Positions 1 through 9,150 are shown, counted from the stretch's first letter. The stretch: 42,154 bases of DNA from Chitinophagaceae bacterium UBA4407 (GCA_002390845.1 DGQT01000114.1:1-42154); one strand, 5' to 3'. A program made the numbers and translations. The notes: generated by a model from the sequence alone, not told the origin.

Positions 1-1440
1 AACTGGAACATGCAATATGTTTCTGCTTATGTGGAGAAACCTGATACTTCTAAAAAAGACGAAAAGAAAAATACAGTTAATAAAACCCTGGCATATCCTT
101 TCAATGGTTATGGCTGGAGTGAAACGCCGAAACAGGAAGACCTCTTAATTAAAAATACCACTGTATGGACCAACGAAAAAGAAGGCAATCTTGAAAACAC
201 AGATGTATTAATAAAGAATGGAAAAATTGCTTCTATTGGCAAGAACTTAAATGCGGGTAATGCAAAAGTGATTGACGGCACGGGTAAAAATTTAACCGCC
301 GGAATCATTGACGAACATTCGCATATTGCCATGACCGGAGGCACCAATGAATGTTCCCAATCAGTAACAGCAGAAGTAAGGGTTGGCGATATTATTGACC
401 CCGAAGACATCCAGATTTACAGGCAGCTTGCTGGCGGCGTAACAAGTGCACATATACTCCACGGAAGCTGCAATACCATTGGTGGGCAAACCCAATTAAT
501 TAAACTTCGCTGGGGTGCTAATGCTGAAGACATGAAGTTCGCCAACTGGGATCCCTTCATAAAATTTGCACTGGGCGAAAATGTAAAGCGTTCTTATGGT
601 TCTTCCAACAACCGTTTTCCTGATACACGCATGGGCGTTGAACAGGTATTGATTGATGCCTTTACCCGTGCCAAAGATTACCAGAATGCCGGGCCAGGCA
701 AACGCAAAGACCTTGAGCTGGAAACACTTTCGGAGATACTCAACCACAAACGATTCATCACCTGTCACTCTTACGTACAAAGCGAGATAAACATGCTGAT
801 GCACGTTGCAGACAGTTTTGGTTTTAAAGTAAACACATTTACGCACATTCTTGAAGGTTACAAAGTAGCAGATAAAATGAAAGCGCATGGCGCCGCCGCC
901 TCTACCTTCAGCGATTGGTATAATTACAAAAGCGAAGTACAGGATGCCATCGCGTACAATGCAGCCATCATGCAGAAAGTTGGACTGATCGTTGCCGTAA
1001 ACAGCGACGATGCAGAAATGGCGAGGCACCTAAACCAGGAAGCAGCAAAGAGCGTAAAGTATGGCAATGTTCCAGAGCTGGAAGCATTTAAAATGTGTAC
1101 GCTTAACCCCGCAACCATGCTGCACATTGCAGACAGGGTGGGCAGTATAAAAGTTGGCAAAGATGCTGACCTTGTGTTGTGGAGCGACAATCCTTTAAGC
1201 GTGTATGCGCATCCCGAGAAAACAATGGTGGATGGAATCGTTTATTTCGATGTGCAGAAAGATGAAGCAATGCACAAGCAAATTGCAAGTGAAAGAAACA
1301 GGCTCATTCAAAAAATGATCGCTGCAAAAAAAGATGGTGCAAAAACTGCACCGGCAACAGTAACATTTGATGTAATCAATGAGTGCGAAATTGATCATCA
1401 AAAGAAAAATAATATCTGGAACGTTTCAGCTCAGCAATAG
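1..1440 (+). CDS. Amidohydrolase family protein, 5' end cut by the window
   Basis: This is a metal-dependent amidohydrolase of the imidazolonepropionase-like branch. The frame is open to the first base of the window with no start before it, so the real N-terminus, probably with a signal peptide and an extra domain, lies outside. Counting from the first internal Met at base 10, the strand-1 metal motif DxHxH is D101-H103-H105 (GIIDEHSH), further likely ligands are H254 and H280, and the catalytic Asp is D334 (VNSDDAEMAR). The C-terminal LNPA and GSIKVGKDADLVLW motifs are typical of the family. The next gene, 69 bases downstream on the same strand, encodes a second amidohydrolase-like protein, so the two are probably co-transcribed. 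The substrate cannot be told from the sequence; in Bacteroidota such pairs are often annotated as peptidase-like or unknown hydrolases. Confidence 0.88.
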   Translation, partial: NWNMQYVSAYVEKPDTSKKDEKKNTVNKTLAYPFNGYGWSETPKQEDLLIKNTTVWTNEKEGNLENTDVLIKNGKIASIGKNLNAGNAKVIDGTGKNLTAGIIDEHSHIAMTGGTNECSQSVTAEVRVGDIIDPEDIQIYRQLAGGVTSAHILHGSCNTIGGQTQLIKLRWGANAEDMKFANWDPFIKFALGENVKRSYGSSNNRFPDTRMGVEQVLIDAFTRAKDYQNAGPGKRKDLELETLSEILNHKRFITCHSYVQSEINMLMHVADSFGFKVNTFTHILEGYKVADKMKAHGAAASTFSDWYNYKSEVQDAIAYNAAIMQKVGLIVAVNSDDAEMARHLNQEAAKSVKYGNVPELEAFKMCTLNPATMLHIADRVGSIKVGKDADLVLWSDNPLSVYAHPEKTMVDGIVYFDVQKDEAMHKQIASERNRLIQKMIAAKKDGAKTAPATVTFDVINECEIDHQKKNNIWNVSAQQ

Positions 1441-1443
1441 CCT

Positions 1444-1467
1444 GAACGTACAAGTGAGTGACACAAG
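1444..1467 (-). repeat. Dispersed intergenic repeat, core type B
   Basis: On the minus strand this reads CTTGTGTCACTCACTTGTAC followed by GTTC. It is a type B core (GTGTCAC where type A has GCGTCGC). It begins four bases after the stop codon of the first amidohydrolase and fills much of the gap to the second. Confidence 0.75.
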
Positions 1468-1509
1468 TAAAGCTGATTAAAGTATCTAAAGACCACAACA
1501 AAAATTTAT

Positions 1510-2784
1510 ATGAAAAAAATTTTCCTGAGTATAACATTACTCATAACAATTATAAAATTGCAGGCACAAGAAACCGTTTACCCGGCACCGGCACAATCAG
1601 GCAATATTGTGCTTACACATGCAACCATACACATTGGAAATGGCCAGGTTTTACAAGATGCAATGATACTGTTCCGCGATGGAAAAATCGTAAGCGTTGG
1701 ACCAACCGAACCGATAAAGGATAATGCCAAAATTATTGACTGCACCGGCAAGCAAATTTATCCCGGCCTTATCTCCCCTGTTACAGATTTAGGCTTAAGT
1801 GAATTAAGCGCTGTACGCTCTACAAATGATAACTACGAACTTGGCGATATTAACCCAAACATTCGTTCACTCATTGCATACAATACCGATTCAAAAGTTA
1901 TTGATAATACACGCAGTAACGGCATTTTACTCGCCAATGTAATTCCGCAGGGCGGCATTATCAGCGGGGCTTCTTCTGTGGTGCAGCTCGATGCATGGAA
2001 TTGGGAAGATGCAGCTTATCAAACAGATGGTGGCATACATTTTAATATGCCTTACCTCGAAAGATTTTCTACCGAAGGCGACGACCCTCTGAAAACAGGA
2101 ATGGATCAAATAGAAAACATACGCAATTTTTTTCGCCAGGCCAAAGCTTATCTCGATGAAACTAAGCACGAACACTCCAATCTTAAGTTTGAAGCGGTAA
2201 AAGGTTTATTCAATAAAACACAAATATTTTTTGTGCATTGCGAGCTGGTAAAAGAAATGATGATCGCTGTAGAGTTTGCAAAAGAATTTGGTTTTAAAAC
2301 AGTGATCGTTGGGGGTACCGATAGTTATAAGATCACTGATTATCTCAAGCAAAACAATATCGCCGTTGTACTTAACGAAATGAACACGCTGCCTGCCCTG
2401 CAGGACGATGATGTTGATATGCCATTTAAAACGCCGTATCTTTTACAGCAGGCTGGTGTTGTTTATTGCATCAGCGATCCCAATCAATCTACACGTTTCC
2501 GCAACCTTGCTTTTAATGCAGGTATTGCAGCAGGGCATGGCTTAACAAAAGAACAGGCGCTGCAGGCTATTACACTTAACACCGCGAAAATTTTGGGTAT
2601 TGGCGACAGAACAGGCTCGTTGGAAGCTGGAAAAGATGCCAACATTATTGTAAGCGACGGAGACATTCTCGACATAAGAACCAACAATGTTATCTATGCC
2701 TTTATACAGGGCCGCCAGATAAATTTAGACAACAAACAAAAGCAGTTGTACGAGAAGTATAAGTACAAGTACAACCTGAAATAG
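1510..2784 (+). CDS. Exported amidohydrolase-like protein lacking the HxH metal motif
   Basis: The 424-residue product starts with a clear signal peptide (residues 1-20, ending LQAQ), so it is exported to the periplasm or beyond. It has the amidohydrolase composite beta domain (IHIGNGQVLQDAMILFRDGK), an LNTAKILGIGDRTGSLEAG motif and a C-terminal DANIIVSDGDIL segment. At the place where active members have PGxIDxHxH it reads PGLISPVTDLGLSEL, so both histidines and the Asp are missing. A candidate His (FFVHCELV) and Asp (ISDPNQ) remain. It is therefore either a pseudoenzyme or an enzyme with a changed metal site. It directly follows a related gene that keeps the metal motif, which suggests that the two proteins act together. 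The ATG at 1510 is chosen because it gives the signal peptide. Confidence 0.85.
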   Translation: MKKIFLSITLLITIIKLQAQETVYPAPAQSGNIVLTHATIHIGNGQVLQDAMILFRDGKIVSVGPTEPIKDNAKIIDCTGKQIYPGLISPVTDLGLSELSAVRSTNDNYELGDINPNIRSLIAYNTDSKVIDNTRSNGILLANVIPQGGIISGASSVVQLDAWNWEDAAYQTDGGIHFNMPYLERFSTEGDDPLKTGMDQIENIRNFFRQAKAYLDETKHEHSNLKFEAVKGLFNKTQIFFVHCELVKEMMIAVEFAKEFGFKTVIVGGTDSYKITDYLKQNNIAVVLNEMNTLPALQDDDVDMPFKTPYLLQQAGVVYCISDPNQSTRFRNLAFNAGIAAGHGLTKEQALQAITLNTAKILGIGDRTGSLEAGKDANIIVSDGDILDIRTNNVIYAFIQGRQINLDNKQKQLYEKYKYKYNLK

Positions 2785-2804
2785 TGGTTTAACTTTACAC
2801 CAAT

Positions 2805-2836
2805 AAAAAGGCTTCGTTTATAAACGAGGCTTTTTT
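2805..2836 (+). terminator. Rho-independent terminator after the amidohydrolase pair
   Basis: An almost perfect dyad (AAGGCTTCGTTTA against TAAACGAGGCTT, with two G-T wobbles) is followed by a run of six T. It lies 20 bases after the stop codon at 2784. Confidence 0.85.
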
Positions 2837-2837
2837 A

Positions 2838-2925
2838 TTTTATGAACCCTGCTAAAGAATATCTATGAGGCTTTTGTTGCGTCGCACTCTTCGGCTGCCA
2901 TAGCTTTATTGAGCAAAGCCGCCTG
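2838..2925 (+). repeat. Dispersed intergenic repeat, type A, full unit
   Basis: The unit has the left arm GAACCCTGC, the linker ATGAGGCTTTTG, the core TTGCGTCGCACTCTT (2877-2891) and the right arm CTTTATTGAGCAAAGCCG. It directly follows the terminator. Confidence 0.8.
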
Positions 2926-3186
2926 CCTCCTTAAAACAATAAAATAATGCGTGCAGGGAAAATAAAAGCACCTGCATGCCTTCTACTCTACAATTTTATT
3001 GAGCTTTTATTTTGACGCGGGTTACAACACATAACAGCGGTAACGGCTTTAATCTCTTAATCAGGCTGCCGTTAATTGATACGCCTTATCCGTTAACTGA
3101 AACCCCAATAATATTAAAAGGTGTTTATTCATTGCCAATCGCTGAACATCTTTACATTATTAAACCTATTAACCAAAACTATTTTT

Positions 3187-5325
3187 ATGAAATTAAGATT
3201 TACAGCAATCGCCGCAACCGCACTATTTGTAATTACTACATCAAAAGCACAAAATACTTTTCCCGCAAATGGTAATGTGGGCATAGGTACTTTAACGCCC
3301 ACTTCTACACTGCATGTGGTAGGCACTTCCCGCTTTGGAGGCAACACCAATAATGCCAGGTTTGCCGGCAATGGAAGTTTATCCCTGGTTGGAACTGCTA
3401 ATTATCTTGTTAGCGGCAACCGCTATGTATTTCAATATGCCACCAATACCAACTATGGCTTGATATTTAATTCAACAGACATGCGGTACGAATTTTTGGA
3501 TGCTGCTCAAAGGCCAGTGTTTCGCGTACATGCAGATAATGGCCAGGGCTTTTTAAGCGGCGGTTTACAGATAAGCAACAGCAACGAAAATCTGTTGGGC
3601 AATATGCGTTTTTCAGGTACCGATTTTGAAGGGTATGATGGTAGTACCTGGAAATCGTTTACCCAAAAAGGATGGTTGCTTACGGGCAACACAGCAACCA
3701 ATTCTGCTACAAATTTCATGGGTACTATTGATTATGCTCCCATTGTCTTTAGGGTAAATAATACAAGAGCAGGTTATTTGGGCGTTAATTATGGCAATAC
3801 CAGTTTTGGTTATCAAAGTTTGCTTTTAGATGATGATAATGATCTTAATTATAACTGTGCTTTTGGTGCCTACTCCCTCAAAAGCAATTTAACTGGCGGC
3901 AATAATACGGCACTTGGTTTAAGTGCGTTGGAGTTTAATGGTTCAGGATCCGGCAATTCCGCTACCGGCATGTATGCCATGCAATACAATACAACCGGTT
4001 ATGGCAATACAGCCAATGGGCAATATGCACTTCGGGCGAATACGACCGGCTTTGGCAATACAGCAATTGGTGATGGAACCCTTACAAATAGTATTACCGG
4101 GGGTTCAAATACCGCAGTCGGCCGGGCTGCATTAATTCAAAACACTACAGGAAACTCAAATACAGGTATTGGAGCGGCTGCATTATATTTCAATTTGACC
4201 GGCGAGCAAAATACTGCCTTAGGAGGAAATGCACTCAGTGGAAACAATATTGGTTCATTAAATACAGCAGTAGGTTATAATTCCATGTTCAGTAATACAA
4301 GTGGCCTTAGTAACACATCTTTAGGCGAAAGTGCTTTATACGATAATGGAATTGGAGTAGAAAATACAGCTGTAGGAGTAAATGCCGGGCGATCTAATTT
4401 TTCCGGGTCATATAATACCAGCATTGGTGCGCAATCGGGTACAACCGGGCCTGGCTTTAGCAACGGAACTACGCTTGGTTATCAGGCGAAAACAACCGCA
4501 AGCAACCAGGTACGCATTGGCAACAGCAGCGTTACCAGCATAGGTGGTTATAAAGCATGGACCAATCTCTCCGATGGGCGTGTAAAGAAAAACATTAAAG
4601 CCAATGTACCCGGGCTTGCTTTTATCAATCTGCTTAAACCGGTAACGTATAACCTGGATCTGGATGCCGCCGATAAAATAATGGGGGTCTCTGAACTAAA
4701 AGATAAGACAGGTAAAAACAGGCAGGTTTCGGTAGAAGAAACGAATGCACGAAAGGCACAGCAAGAAATACTTTGTACTGGTTTTATAGCGCAGGAAGTT
4801 GAGGCATCTGCCAAAAAACTAGGCTACGATTTTGAGGGCGTTGATGTTCCCAAAAATGATAAAGACCTTTATGGCCTGCGCTACAGCGAATTTGTAGTGC
4901 CTCTCGTAAAAGCAGTGCAGGAACTTTCTAAAGAGAACGATGCATTAAAAGATCAGAACACTGAACTGGAAGACCGTTTGCAAAAAATAGAAGCATTACT
5001 GGCTGGTCAAACTAATTCAACGGTTACAGGTTCGGCCAGTTTACAAAAGATTGTAATTGCAGACGGTGGTTCATTGGATCAAAACATACCCAACCCTTTT
5101 AAAAATGTAACTACAATCAATTATACCTTACCACAAAAATATACTTCAGCTAAAATGGTAATCACAGATAAGAGTGGTAAAATTATTAAACAGATAAACG
5201 TCTCCGGAGTTGGCAAAGGCACCGTTCAGTTAGATGCGGCAACCCTTTCATCTGGCAGTTACCAATATGCTTTATGGCTTGATGGCAAACTATCGGGCAG
5301 CAAACAAATGGTGCTTGTAAAATAA
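3187..5325 (+). CDS. T9SS surface fibre with 17-residue repeats and S74 chaperone domain
   Basis: The 712-residue product starts at the ATG at 3187, which gives a signal peptide ending TSKAQ; an in-frame start 66 bases upstream would bury it. Residues about 223-409 are eleven tandem 17-residue repeats of the form NTAxGxxALxxNTTGxG, resembling trimeric adhesin heads. An intramolecular chaperone of endosialidase domain (peptidase S74 family) follows, opening at S462 (LSDGRVKKNIK) and ending in a coiled coil (about KENDALKDQNTELEDRL). Residues about 630-712 are a T9SS type A sorting domain (IPNPFKNVTTINYTL to the final KQMVLVK). The protein is likely a trimeric surface fibre displayed by type IX secretion. 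If the S74 domain cleaves itself at S462, the sorting domain would be cut from the fibre, which is unusual. It is a single gene flanked by terminators. Confidence 0.87.
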   Translation: MKLRFTAIAATALFVITTSKAQNTFPANGNVGIGTLTPTSTLHVVGTSRFGGNTNNARFAGNGSLSLVGTANYLVSGNRYVFQYATNTNYGLIFNSTDMRYEFLDAAQRPVFRVHADNGQGFLSGGLQISNSNENLLGNMRFSGTDFEGYDGSTWKSFTQKGWLLTGNTATNSATNFMGTIDYAPIVFRVNNTRAGYLGVNYGNTSFGYQSLLLDDDNDLNYNCAFGAYSLKSNLTGGNNTALGLSALEFNGSGSGNSATGMYAMQYNTTGYGNTANGQYALRANTTGFGNTAIGDGTLTNSITGGSNTAVGRAALIQNTTGNSNTGIGAAALYFNLTGEQNTALGGNALSGNNIGSLNTAVGYNSMFSNTSGLSNTSLGESALYDNGIGVENTAVGVNAGRSNFSGSYNTSIGAQSGTTGPGFSNGTTLGYQAKTTASNQVRIGNSSVTSIGGYKAWTNLSDGRVKKNIKANVPGLAFINLLKPVTYNLDLDAADKIMGVSELKDKTGKNRQVSVEETNARKAQQEILCTGFIAQEVEASAKKLGYDFEGVDVPKNDKDLYGLRYSEFVVPLVKAVQELSKENDALKDQNTELEDRLQKIEALLAGQTNSTVTGSASLQKIVIADGGSLDQNIPNPFKNVTTINYTLPQKYTSAKMVITDKSGKIIKQINVSGVGKGTVQLDAATLSSGSYQYALWLDGKLSGSKQMVLVK
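3853..4413 (+). repeat. Eleven tandem 51-base coding repeats
   Basis: There are eleven in-frame units of 51 bases (17 codons), each beginning with an Asn codon in the pattern N-T-A-x-G-x-x-A-L. A partial twelfth unit (NTSIGAQSG) follows from 4414. The units are diverged at the DNA level, so this is an old protein repeat rather than a slippage-prone microsatellite. Confidence 0.85.
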
Positions 5326-5347
5326 TCACCACCACAACATTTTTTAT

Positions 5348-5381
5348 AAATATTCAGGCGCAACAGCCTGAATATTTTTTT
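5348..5381 (+). terminator. Rho-independent terminator of the fibre gene
   Basis: A perfect 12-base stem (AAATATTCAGGC against GCCTGAATATTT) with the loop GCAACA runs into a series of T. It begins 22 bases after the stop codon. Confidence 0.93.
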
Positions 5382-5399
5382 GCTAATAACCAATAAAAA

Positions 5400-5500
5400 A
5401 GTTTTGTGTACGGGCTGTTTTTTGCTGACATAATATCTAAAGCAAAAGAGTGCGACGCAAGAAAAGCCTCATAGTAAACCTTCAGTTGGGCTACAAAAAA
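5400..5500 (-). repeat. Dispersed intergenic repeat, type A
   Basis: The core is at 5446-5460 (AAGAGTGCGACGCAA on the plus strand). Read on the minus strand it has the T-run, TAGCCCAAC, the ATGAGGCTTTTC linker and then the core. It lies between two convergent genes and between their terminators. Confidence 0.8.
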
Positions 5501-5504
5501 TACC

Positions 5505-5540
5505 AATAAAAAAGGTTACCGTTTTGTACCCGGCAACCTT
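5505..5540 (-). terminator. Rho-independent terminator of fabH
   Basis: On the minus strand a 10-base stem (AAGGTTGCCG against CGGTAACCTT, one G-T) is followed by TTTTTTATT. It lies 31 bases past the fabH stop codon. Confidence 0.87.
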
Positions 5541-5570
5541 ATAAAAATTGAAATCATTTTTTGCTATACG

Positions 5571-6587
5571 CTAAACATCCGAACCATCGTATGCCCATTT
5601 AAGCAGGGTTGCGCCCCATGTAAAACCACCACCAAAAGAAACGAGAATAATATTATCGCCTTTCTTTAAACGAGGTTCCCACTCCCACAAACAAAGTGGA
5701 ATGGTTCCGGCAATGGTATTGCCCAAACGTTCAATGTTTACCATTACTTTTTCCATTGGCATACCAACGGTTTGCGCAACCGCTTCAATGATACGCAGGT
5801 TAGCCTGGTGCGGCACTACCCATGCAATATCTTCGGTTGTAAGGTTGTTGGCTTTCATTACATTCACAATAGATTCACTCATGCCCGAAACTGCATGTTT
5901 ATAAACGGCTTTGCCATCCATAAATGCATAATGTTCGCGCCTGTCAACGGTTTCATGCGAAGCGGGACTTAATGAACCACCTGCTTTCTGGTGCATTAAC
6001 TGGCGGCCAAAACCGTTGCTGCGAAAATAACTGTCTAGAATACCAACGCTTGAATCTTCGGATGGTTCAACCAAAGCTGCTGCCGCTCCATCGCCAAAAA
6101 GGATGCAGGTATTGCGGTCCTGGTAATCGATAAAAGGGCTCATGTTATCGGCACCAACGACTATAATTTTTTTAAATCTGCCGCTTTCAATATAAGTGGC
6201 GGCAGTAGTTAACCCATAAATAAAGCCGCAGCAGGCTGCGGTAAAATCGTAGCCCCATGCATTTACTGCACCGATCTTCCAGGCAATATAAGCCCCGGTT
6301 ACGGTAAGTTGCATATCGGGTGTCATGGTGCTGCATATAATACACTCAATATCTTTCGGGTCGAGATTCTTTTTGGTGAGAATCTCATTAATGGCTGCAA
6401 TGGCCAGGTCGCTGGTGGCTTTTGTAGGATCTTTCAAAATCCTTCTTTCGCCAATACCGGTGCGGGTGCGGATCCATTCGTCGCTGGTATCTACAAGGCC
6501 TTCAAGTTCTTTGTTCGTAAGCCTGTATTCTGGAACATAGCCGCCCATACAGGTAATTGCTGCGTTAATTGTGTGCGTAGGTTTCAT
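5571..6587 (-). CDS. fabH: 3-oxoacyl-ACP synthase III (FabH-type)
   Basis: This condensing enzyme starts fatty-acid synthesis by joining an acyl-CoA primer to malonyl-ACP in the cytoplasm. The 338-residue length fits the family. The Cys-His-Asn triad is visible: C119 (TAACCGF), H260 (VVPHQAN) and N290 (GNTIAGT). A second Cys follows the catalytic one. The N-terminal DTSDEWIRTRTGI motif is also typical. Bacteroidota often carry more than one FabH paralogue, so whether this is the housekeeping copy or one for another acyl chain cannot be decided here. It is a lone gene, divergent from paaZ, with its own terminator. Confidence 0.93.
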   Translation of the reverse strand: MKPTHTINAAITCMGGYVPEYRLTNKELEGLVDTSDEWIRTRTGIGERRILKDPTKATSDLAIAAINEILTKKNLDPKDIECIICSTMTPDMQLTVTGAYIAWKIGAVNAWGYDFTAACCGFIYGLTTAATYIESGRFKKIIVVGADNMSPFIDYQDRNTCILFGDGAAAALVEPSEDSSVGILDSYFRSNGFGRQLMHQKAGGSLSPASHETVDRREHYAFMDGKAVYKHAVSGMSESIVNVMKANNLTTEDIAWVVPHQANLRIIEAVAQTVGMPMEKVMVNIERLGNTIAGTIPLCLWEWEPRLKKGDNIILVSFGGGFTWGATLLKWAYDGSDV

Positions 6588-6675
6588 GGTTTTATCAATA
6601 GAATTAAATTAAGCGCTTTGCTTAGGTTTGATTAATCTTTTAGTGCTGATTCTATAACTGTTTGCATTTTATAAA

Positions 6676-6770
6676 GGCATTTTTTTTGAGCCCCGCTTTA
6701 TTGCTGCTATCATCGTCTCTTGCGTCGCACACTTTTACTTTCGGTAATACTATTCTGCATTGTGCAACCA
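6676..6770 (+). repeat. Dispersed intergenic repeat, type A with CATCGTCTC linker
   Basis: A T-run is followed by GAGCCCCGC, the linker CATCGTCTC and the core TTGCGTCGCACACTT (6720-6734). It lies between the divergent fabH and paaZ genes, upstream of both. Confidence 0.8.
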
Positions 6771-6846
6771 GGTTTTACAATTCTTACAACAAGAAAGGCG
6801 AAAATTACAATTTTTCAGCCACAATTTCTGCATAGCTTCCATTTGT

Positions 6847-6854
6847 TAGCTTTG
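6847..6854 (+). promoter_or_regulatory. Bacteroidota -7 element before paaZ
   Basis: TAGCTTTG matches the TAnnTTTG -7 consensus and lies 19 bases before the ATG. A -33 TTTG is not clear. The implied leader is short. Confidence 0.6.
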
Positions 6855-6873
6855 TAACAGAAATAAGGTTGTT

Positions 6874-8919
6874 ATGAATAAACTTGAAAATTATGTTTTG
6901 GGAAAATGGATACAGGGCGATGGCGATGGTCAGCTTTTATACAATGCTGTTACAGGCGAAGCGGTTGCCGCCGCCACAACAAAGGGATTGGATTTTAAAT
7001 CAATCTTAGAATATGGCAGAAATACAGGGTCACCGTTGTTGTGCAAAATGACTTTTCAGCAAAGGGGATTGATGCTACGCTCACTCGCTTTGCATTTACA
7101 AAAACACCTGGATAAATTTTATGAAATAAGTTATAAAACAGGCGCTACCAAAGCCGATAGCTGGGTAGATATTGAAGGTGGAATCGGCAACCTTTTTGCC
7201 AATGCATCGTTGCGCCGAAAATTCCCTGATGAAAGTTTTTGTCTTGATGGCGAAAGCCACAACCTAAGTAAGAATGGCACTTTCATCGGACAACATATTT
7301 TAGTGCCCAAAGAAGGTGTGGCTGTTCATATTAATGCATTTAATTTTCCGGTATGGGGTATGCTTGAAAAGGTTGCGGTTAATTTACTGGCTGGTGTTCC
7401 GGCACTTGTAAAACCCGCAAGCATTACCTCTTATCTAACTGAAATTGTTGCAAAAGAAATTATCGCTTCGGGTATATTGCCTGAAGGCGCACTGCAATTG
7501 ATTTGTGGTTCTGCAGGCGATTTGCTGGATCATGTAACCGCACAGGATGTTGTAACATTTACCGGCTCTGCCACCACAGGTTTAATGCTGAAAAGTAATC
7601 AGAATATTCTTCGGGAGAATGTTCCTTTTAATATGGAAGCAGATTCTCTGAATTGTATTGTACTTGGCGAAGACATTAACCCTGACATGCCGGAGTGGGA
7701 TATTTTTATAAAAGAAGTACGCAAAGAAATGACAACGAAGGCCGGGCAAAAATGTACTGCCATTCGCAGAATATTTGTGCCTGCAAATAAACTGGAAGAT
7801 GTGCACATTGCATTAGGTAAAGCATTGGCGCAAACAAGTATTGGAAATCCCTTAAATGAAAAAGTAAGAATGGGTCCACTGGCAGGACAAAGCCAGCGCG
7901 TTGAAGTAAAGGAACAGGTGCAAAAGTTACTGGCTTCTTCTCAAATTATTTATGGTTCGCTGGACAGTGTTGAAGTAATTGATGCCGATGCAAACAAAGG
8001 CGCTTTTATAAGCCCGTTGCTTTTGCTGGATGAAAATCCGTTGTTATCAAATGCTGTTCATGAAGTAGAAGCATTCGGACCAGTTGCCACTTTAATGCCT
8101 TATCAAAATATGGATGAAGCCATTCATCTTTCGCGTATGGGCAAAGGCTCTTTGTGTTCTTCAATTGTTACAGCGAATGATGCCATTGCAAAACAATATG
8201 TGCTGGGTGCAGCAAATTATCATGGAAGAATTTTAGTACTGAATAATGATTGCGCCAAAGAAAGTACAGGTCATGGTTCGCCGTTGCCATTATTAATTCA
8301 TGGTGGCCCCGGACGTGCGGGTGGGGGAGAAGAAATGGGTGGTGTACGTGGTGTAAAACATTATATGCAGCGCGTTGCAATACAGGGCTCGCCTACAACA
8401 CTCACGGCGATTACCAATGTTTACCAGCCGGGCGCAAAAGGAATAAATGATTCTGTGCATCCATTTAGAAAACACTTTGAAGAAATACAAATAGGCGAGC
8501 AGTTAATAACCGGCAAAAGAACCATTACCGATGCCGATATCAATTCTTTTGCCAACCTTAGCTGGGATCATTTTTATCCCCACACAGATCATACATCCCT
8601 TGAAGGAACTTTGTTTGAACATCCTGTTGCGCATGGTTATTTGGTATTAAGTTTTGCTGCAGGTTTATTTGTTGAAAACAGCGCCAAATGCCCGGTACTG
8701 CTCAATTACGGCATTGATGAACTGCGTTTTACCAAGCCGGTTTATGCGGGCACTACCATGTATGTGCGCTTTACCTGCAAAGAAAAAATTGCACAGGAGC
8801 CAAAAGATGAAAATGATATTCCAAAAGGTATTGTAAAGTGGTATGTAGAAATGCTGGATACCAATAATGAACATTTAGGAATAGGAACCATTCTTACAAT
8901 GGTGGCGAAGAAAAAATAA
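6874..8919 (+). CDS. paaZ: Bifunctional oxepin-CoA hydrolase / semialdehyde dehydrogenase PaaZ
   Basis: In phenylacetate breakdown PaaZ opens the ring of oxepin-CoA with its hydratase domain and oxidises the resulting semialdehyde with its NADP-linked aldehyde dehydrogenase domain. At 681 residues it equals the length I recall for the E. coli enzyme. The dehydrogenase half (about 1-520) shows the general base E255 (FNMEADS) and the nucleophile C294 (GQKCTAI), one residue from the E. coli numbering. The C-terminal MaoC-like hot-dog domain (about 530-675) has SWDHFYPHTD and HPVAHGYLVLS. A crotonase gene follows 289 bases downstream on the same strand, but the ring-oxidising genes paaABCDE are not in the window, so the pathway must be completed elsewhere. 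A repeat pair separates the two genes. Confidence 0.93.
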   Translation: MNKLENYVLGKWIQGDGDGQLLYNAVTGEAVAAATTKGLDFKSILEYGRNTGSPLLCKMTFQQRGLMLRSLALHLQKHLDKFYEISYKTGATKADSWVDIEGGIGNLFANASLRRKFPDESFCLDGESHNLSKNGTFIGQHILVPKEGVAVHINAFNFPVWGMLEKVAVNLLAGVPALVKPASITSYLTEIVAKEIIASGILPEGALQLICGSAGDLLDHVTAQDVVTFTGSATTGLMLKSNQNILRENVPFNMEADSLNCIVLGEDINPDMPEWDIFIKEVRKEMTTKAGQKCTAIRRIFVPANKLEDVHIALGKALAQTSIGNPLNEKVRMGPLAGQSQRVEVKEQVQKLLASSQIIYGSLDSVEVIDADANKGAFISPLLLLDENPLLSNAVHEVEAFGPVATLMPYQNMDEAIHLSRMGKGSLCSSIVTANDAIAKQYVLGAANYHGRILVLNNDCAKESTGHGSPLPLLIHGGPGRAGGGEEMGGVRGVKHYMQRVAIQGSPTTLTAITNVYQPGAKGINDSVHPFRKHFEEIQIGEQLITGKRTITDADINSFANLSWDHFYPHTDHTSLEGTLFEHPVAHGYLVLSFAAGLFVENSAKCPVLLNYGIDELRFTKPVYAGTTMYVRFTCKEKIAQEPKDENDIPKGIVKWYVEMLDTNNEHLGIGTILTMVAKKK

Positions 8920-8926
8920 ATACATT

Positions 8927-9150
8927 TTTTGGAGCCGGGCAATAAAATATGAATGAGGCTTTGGTTGCGTCGCACACTTGTACTGAAGTAATTCTATTCT
9001 TCTTTTAACAACTAAAAATCCGTTGCAAATTTCTGAAGTTTATAAATCAGGCAACGTCTTATTTTGTGCGTGCTCATAATAGTTATGAACGAACAAGAGA
9101 GCGACGCAAGAGGCGATGCCATGAAAAATTATAAGCTGGGCTCATAAAAT
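8927..9150. repeat. Head-to-head pair of type A repeats
   Basis: The first unit points forward with its core at 8965-8983 and has the arms GAGCCGGGC and ATGAGGCTTTGG. The second points backward with its core at 9095-9109 and, on the minus strand, has GAGCCCAGC and the GGCATCGCCTC linker. The CACTTG ends face each other. The two units use different linkers, so they are not one simple duplication. The pair fills the gap between paaZ and the crotonase gene. Confidence 0.8.

Larger units (their letters stand above)
2785..3186. other. 402-base intergenic region with terminator, repeat and small hairpin
   Basis: The region holds a rho-independent terminator (2805-2836), a type A dispersed repeat (about 2838-2925) and a small hairpin with a 9-base stem, GCGTGCAGG against CCTGCATGC (2949-2979, loop about 13 bases, no T-run). 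I see nothing recognisable between 2980 and the start codon at 3187, and no good TAnnTTTG promoter element there. Confidence 0.7.

Noticed and set aside
2949..2979. A hairpin after the first repeat as a terminator
   Set aside because: It has no T-run on either side, and a proper terminator already lies upstream at 2805-2836.
3121..3186. A 22-codon upstream extension of the fibre protein
   Set aside because: It would bury the clear signal peptide that starts at 3187.
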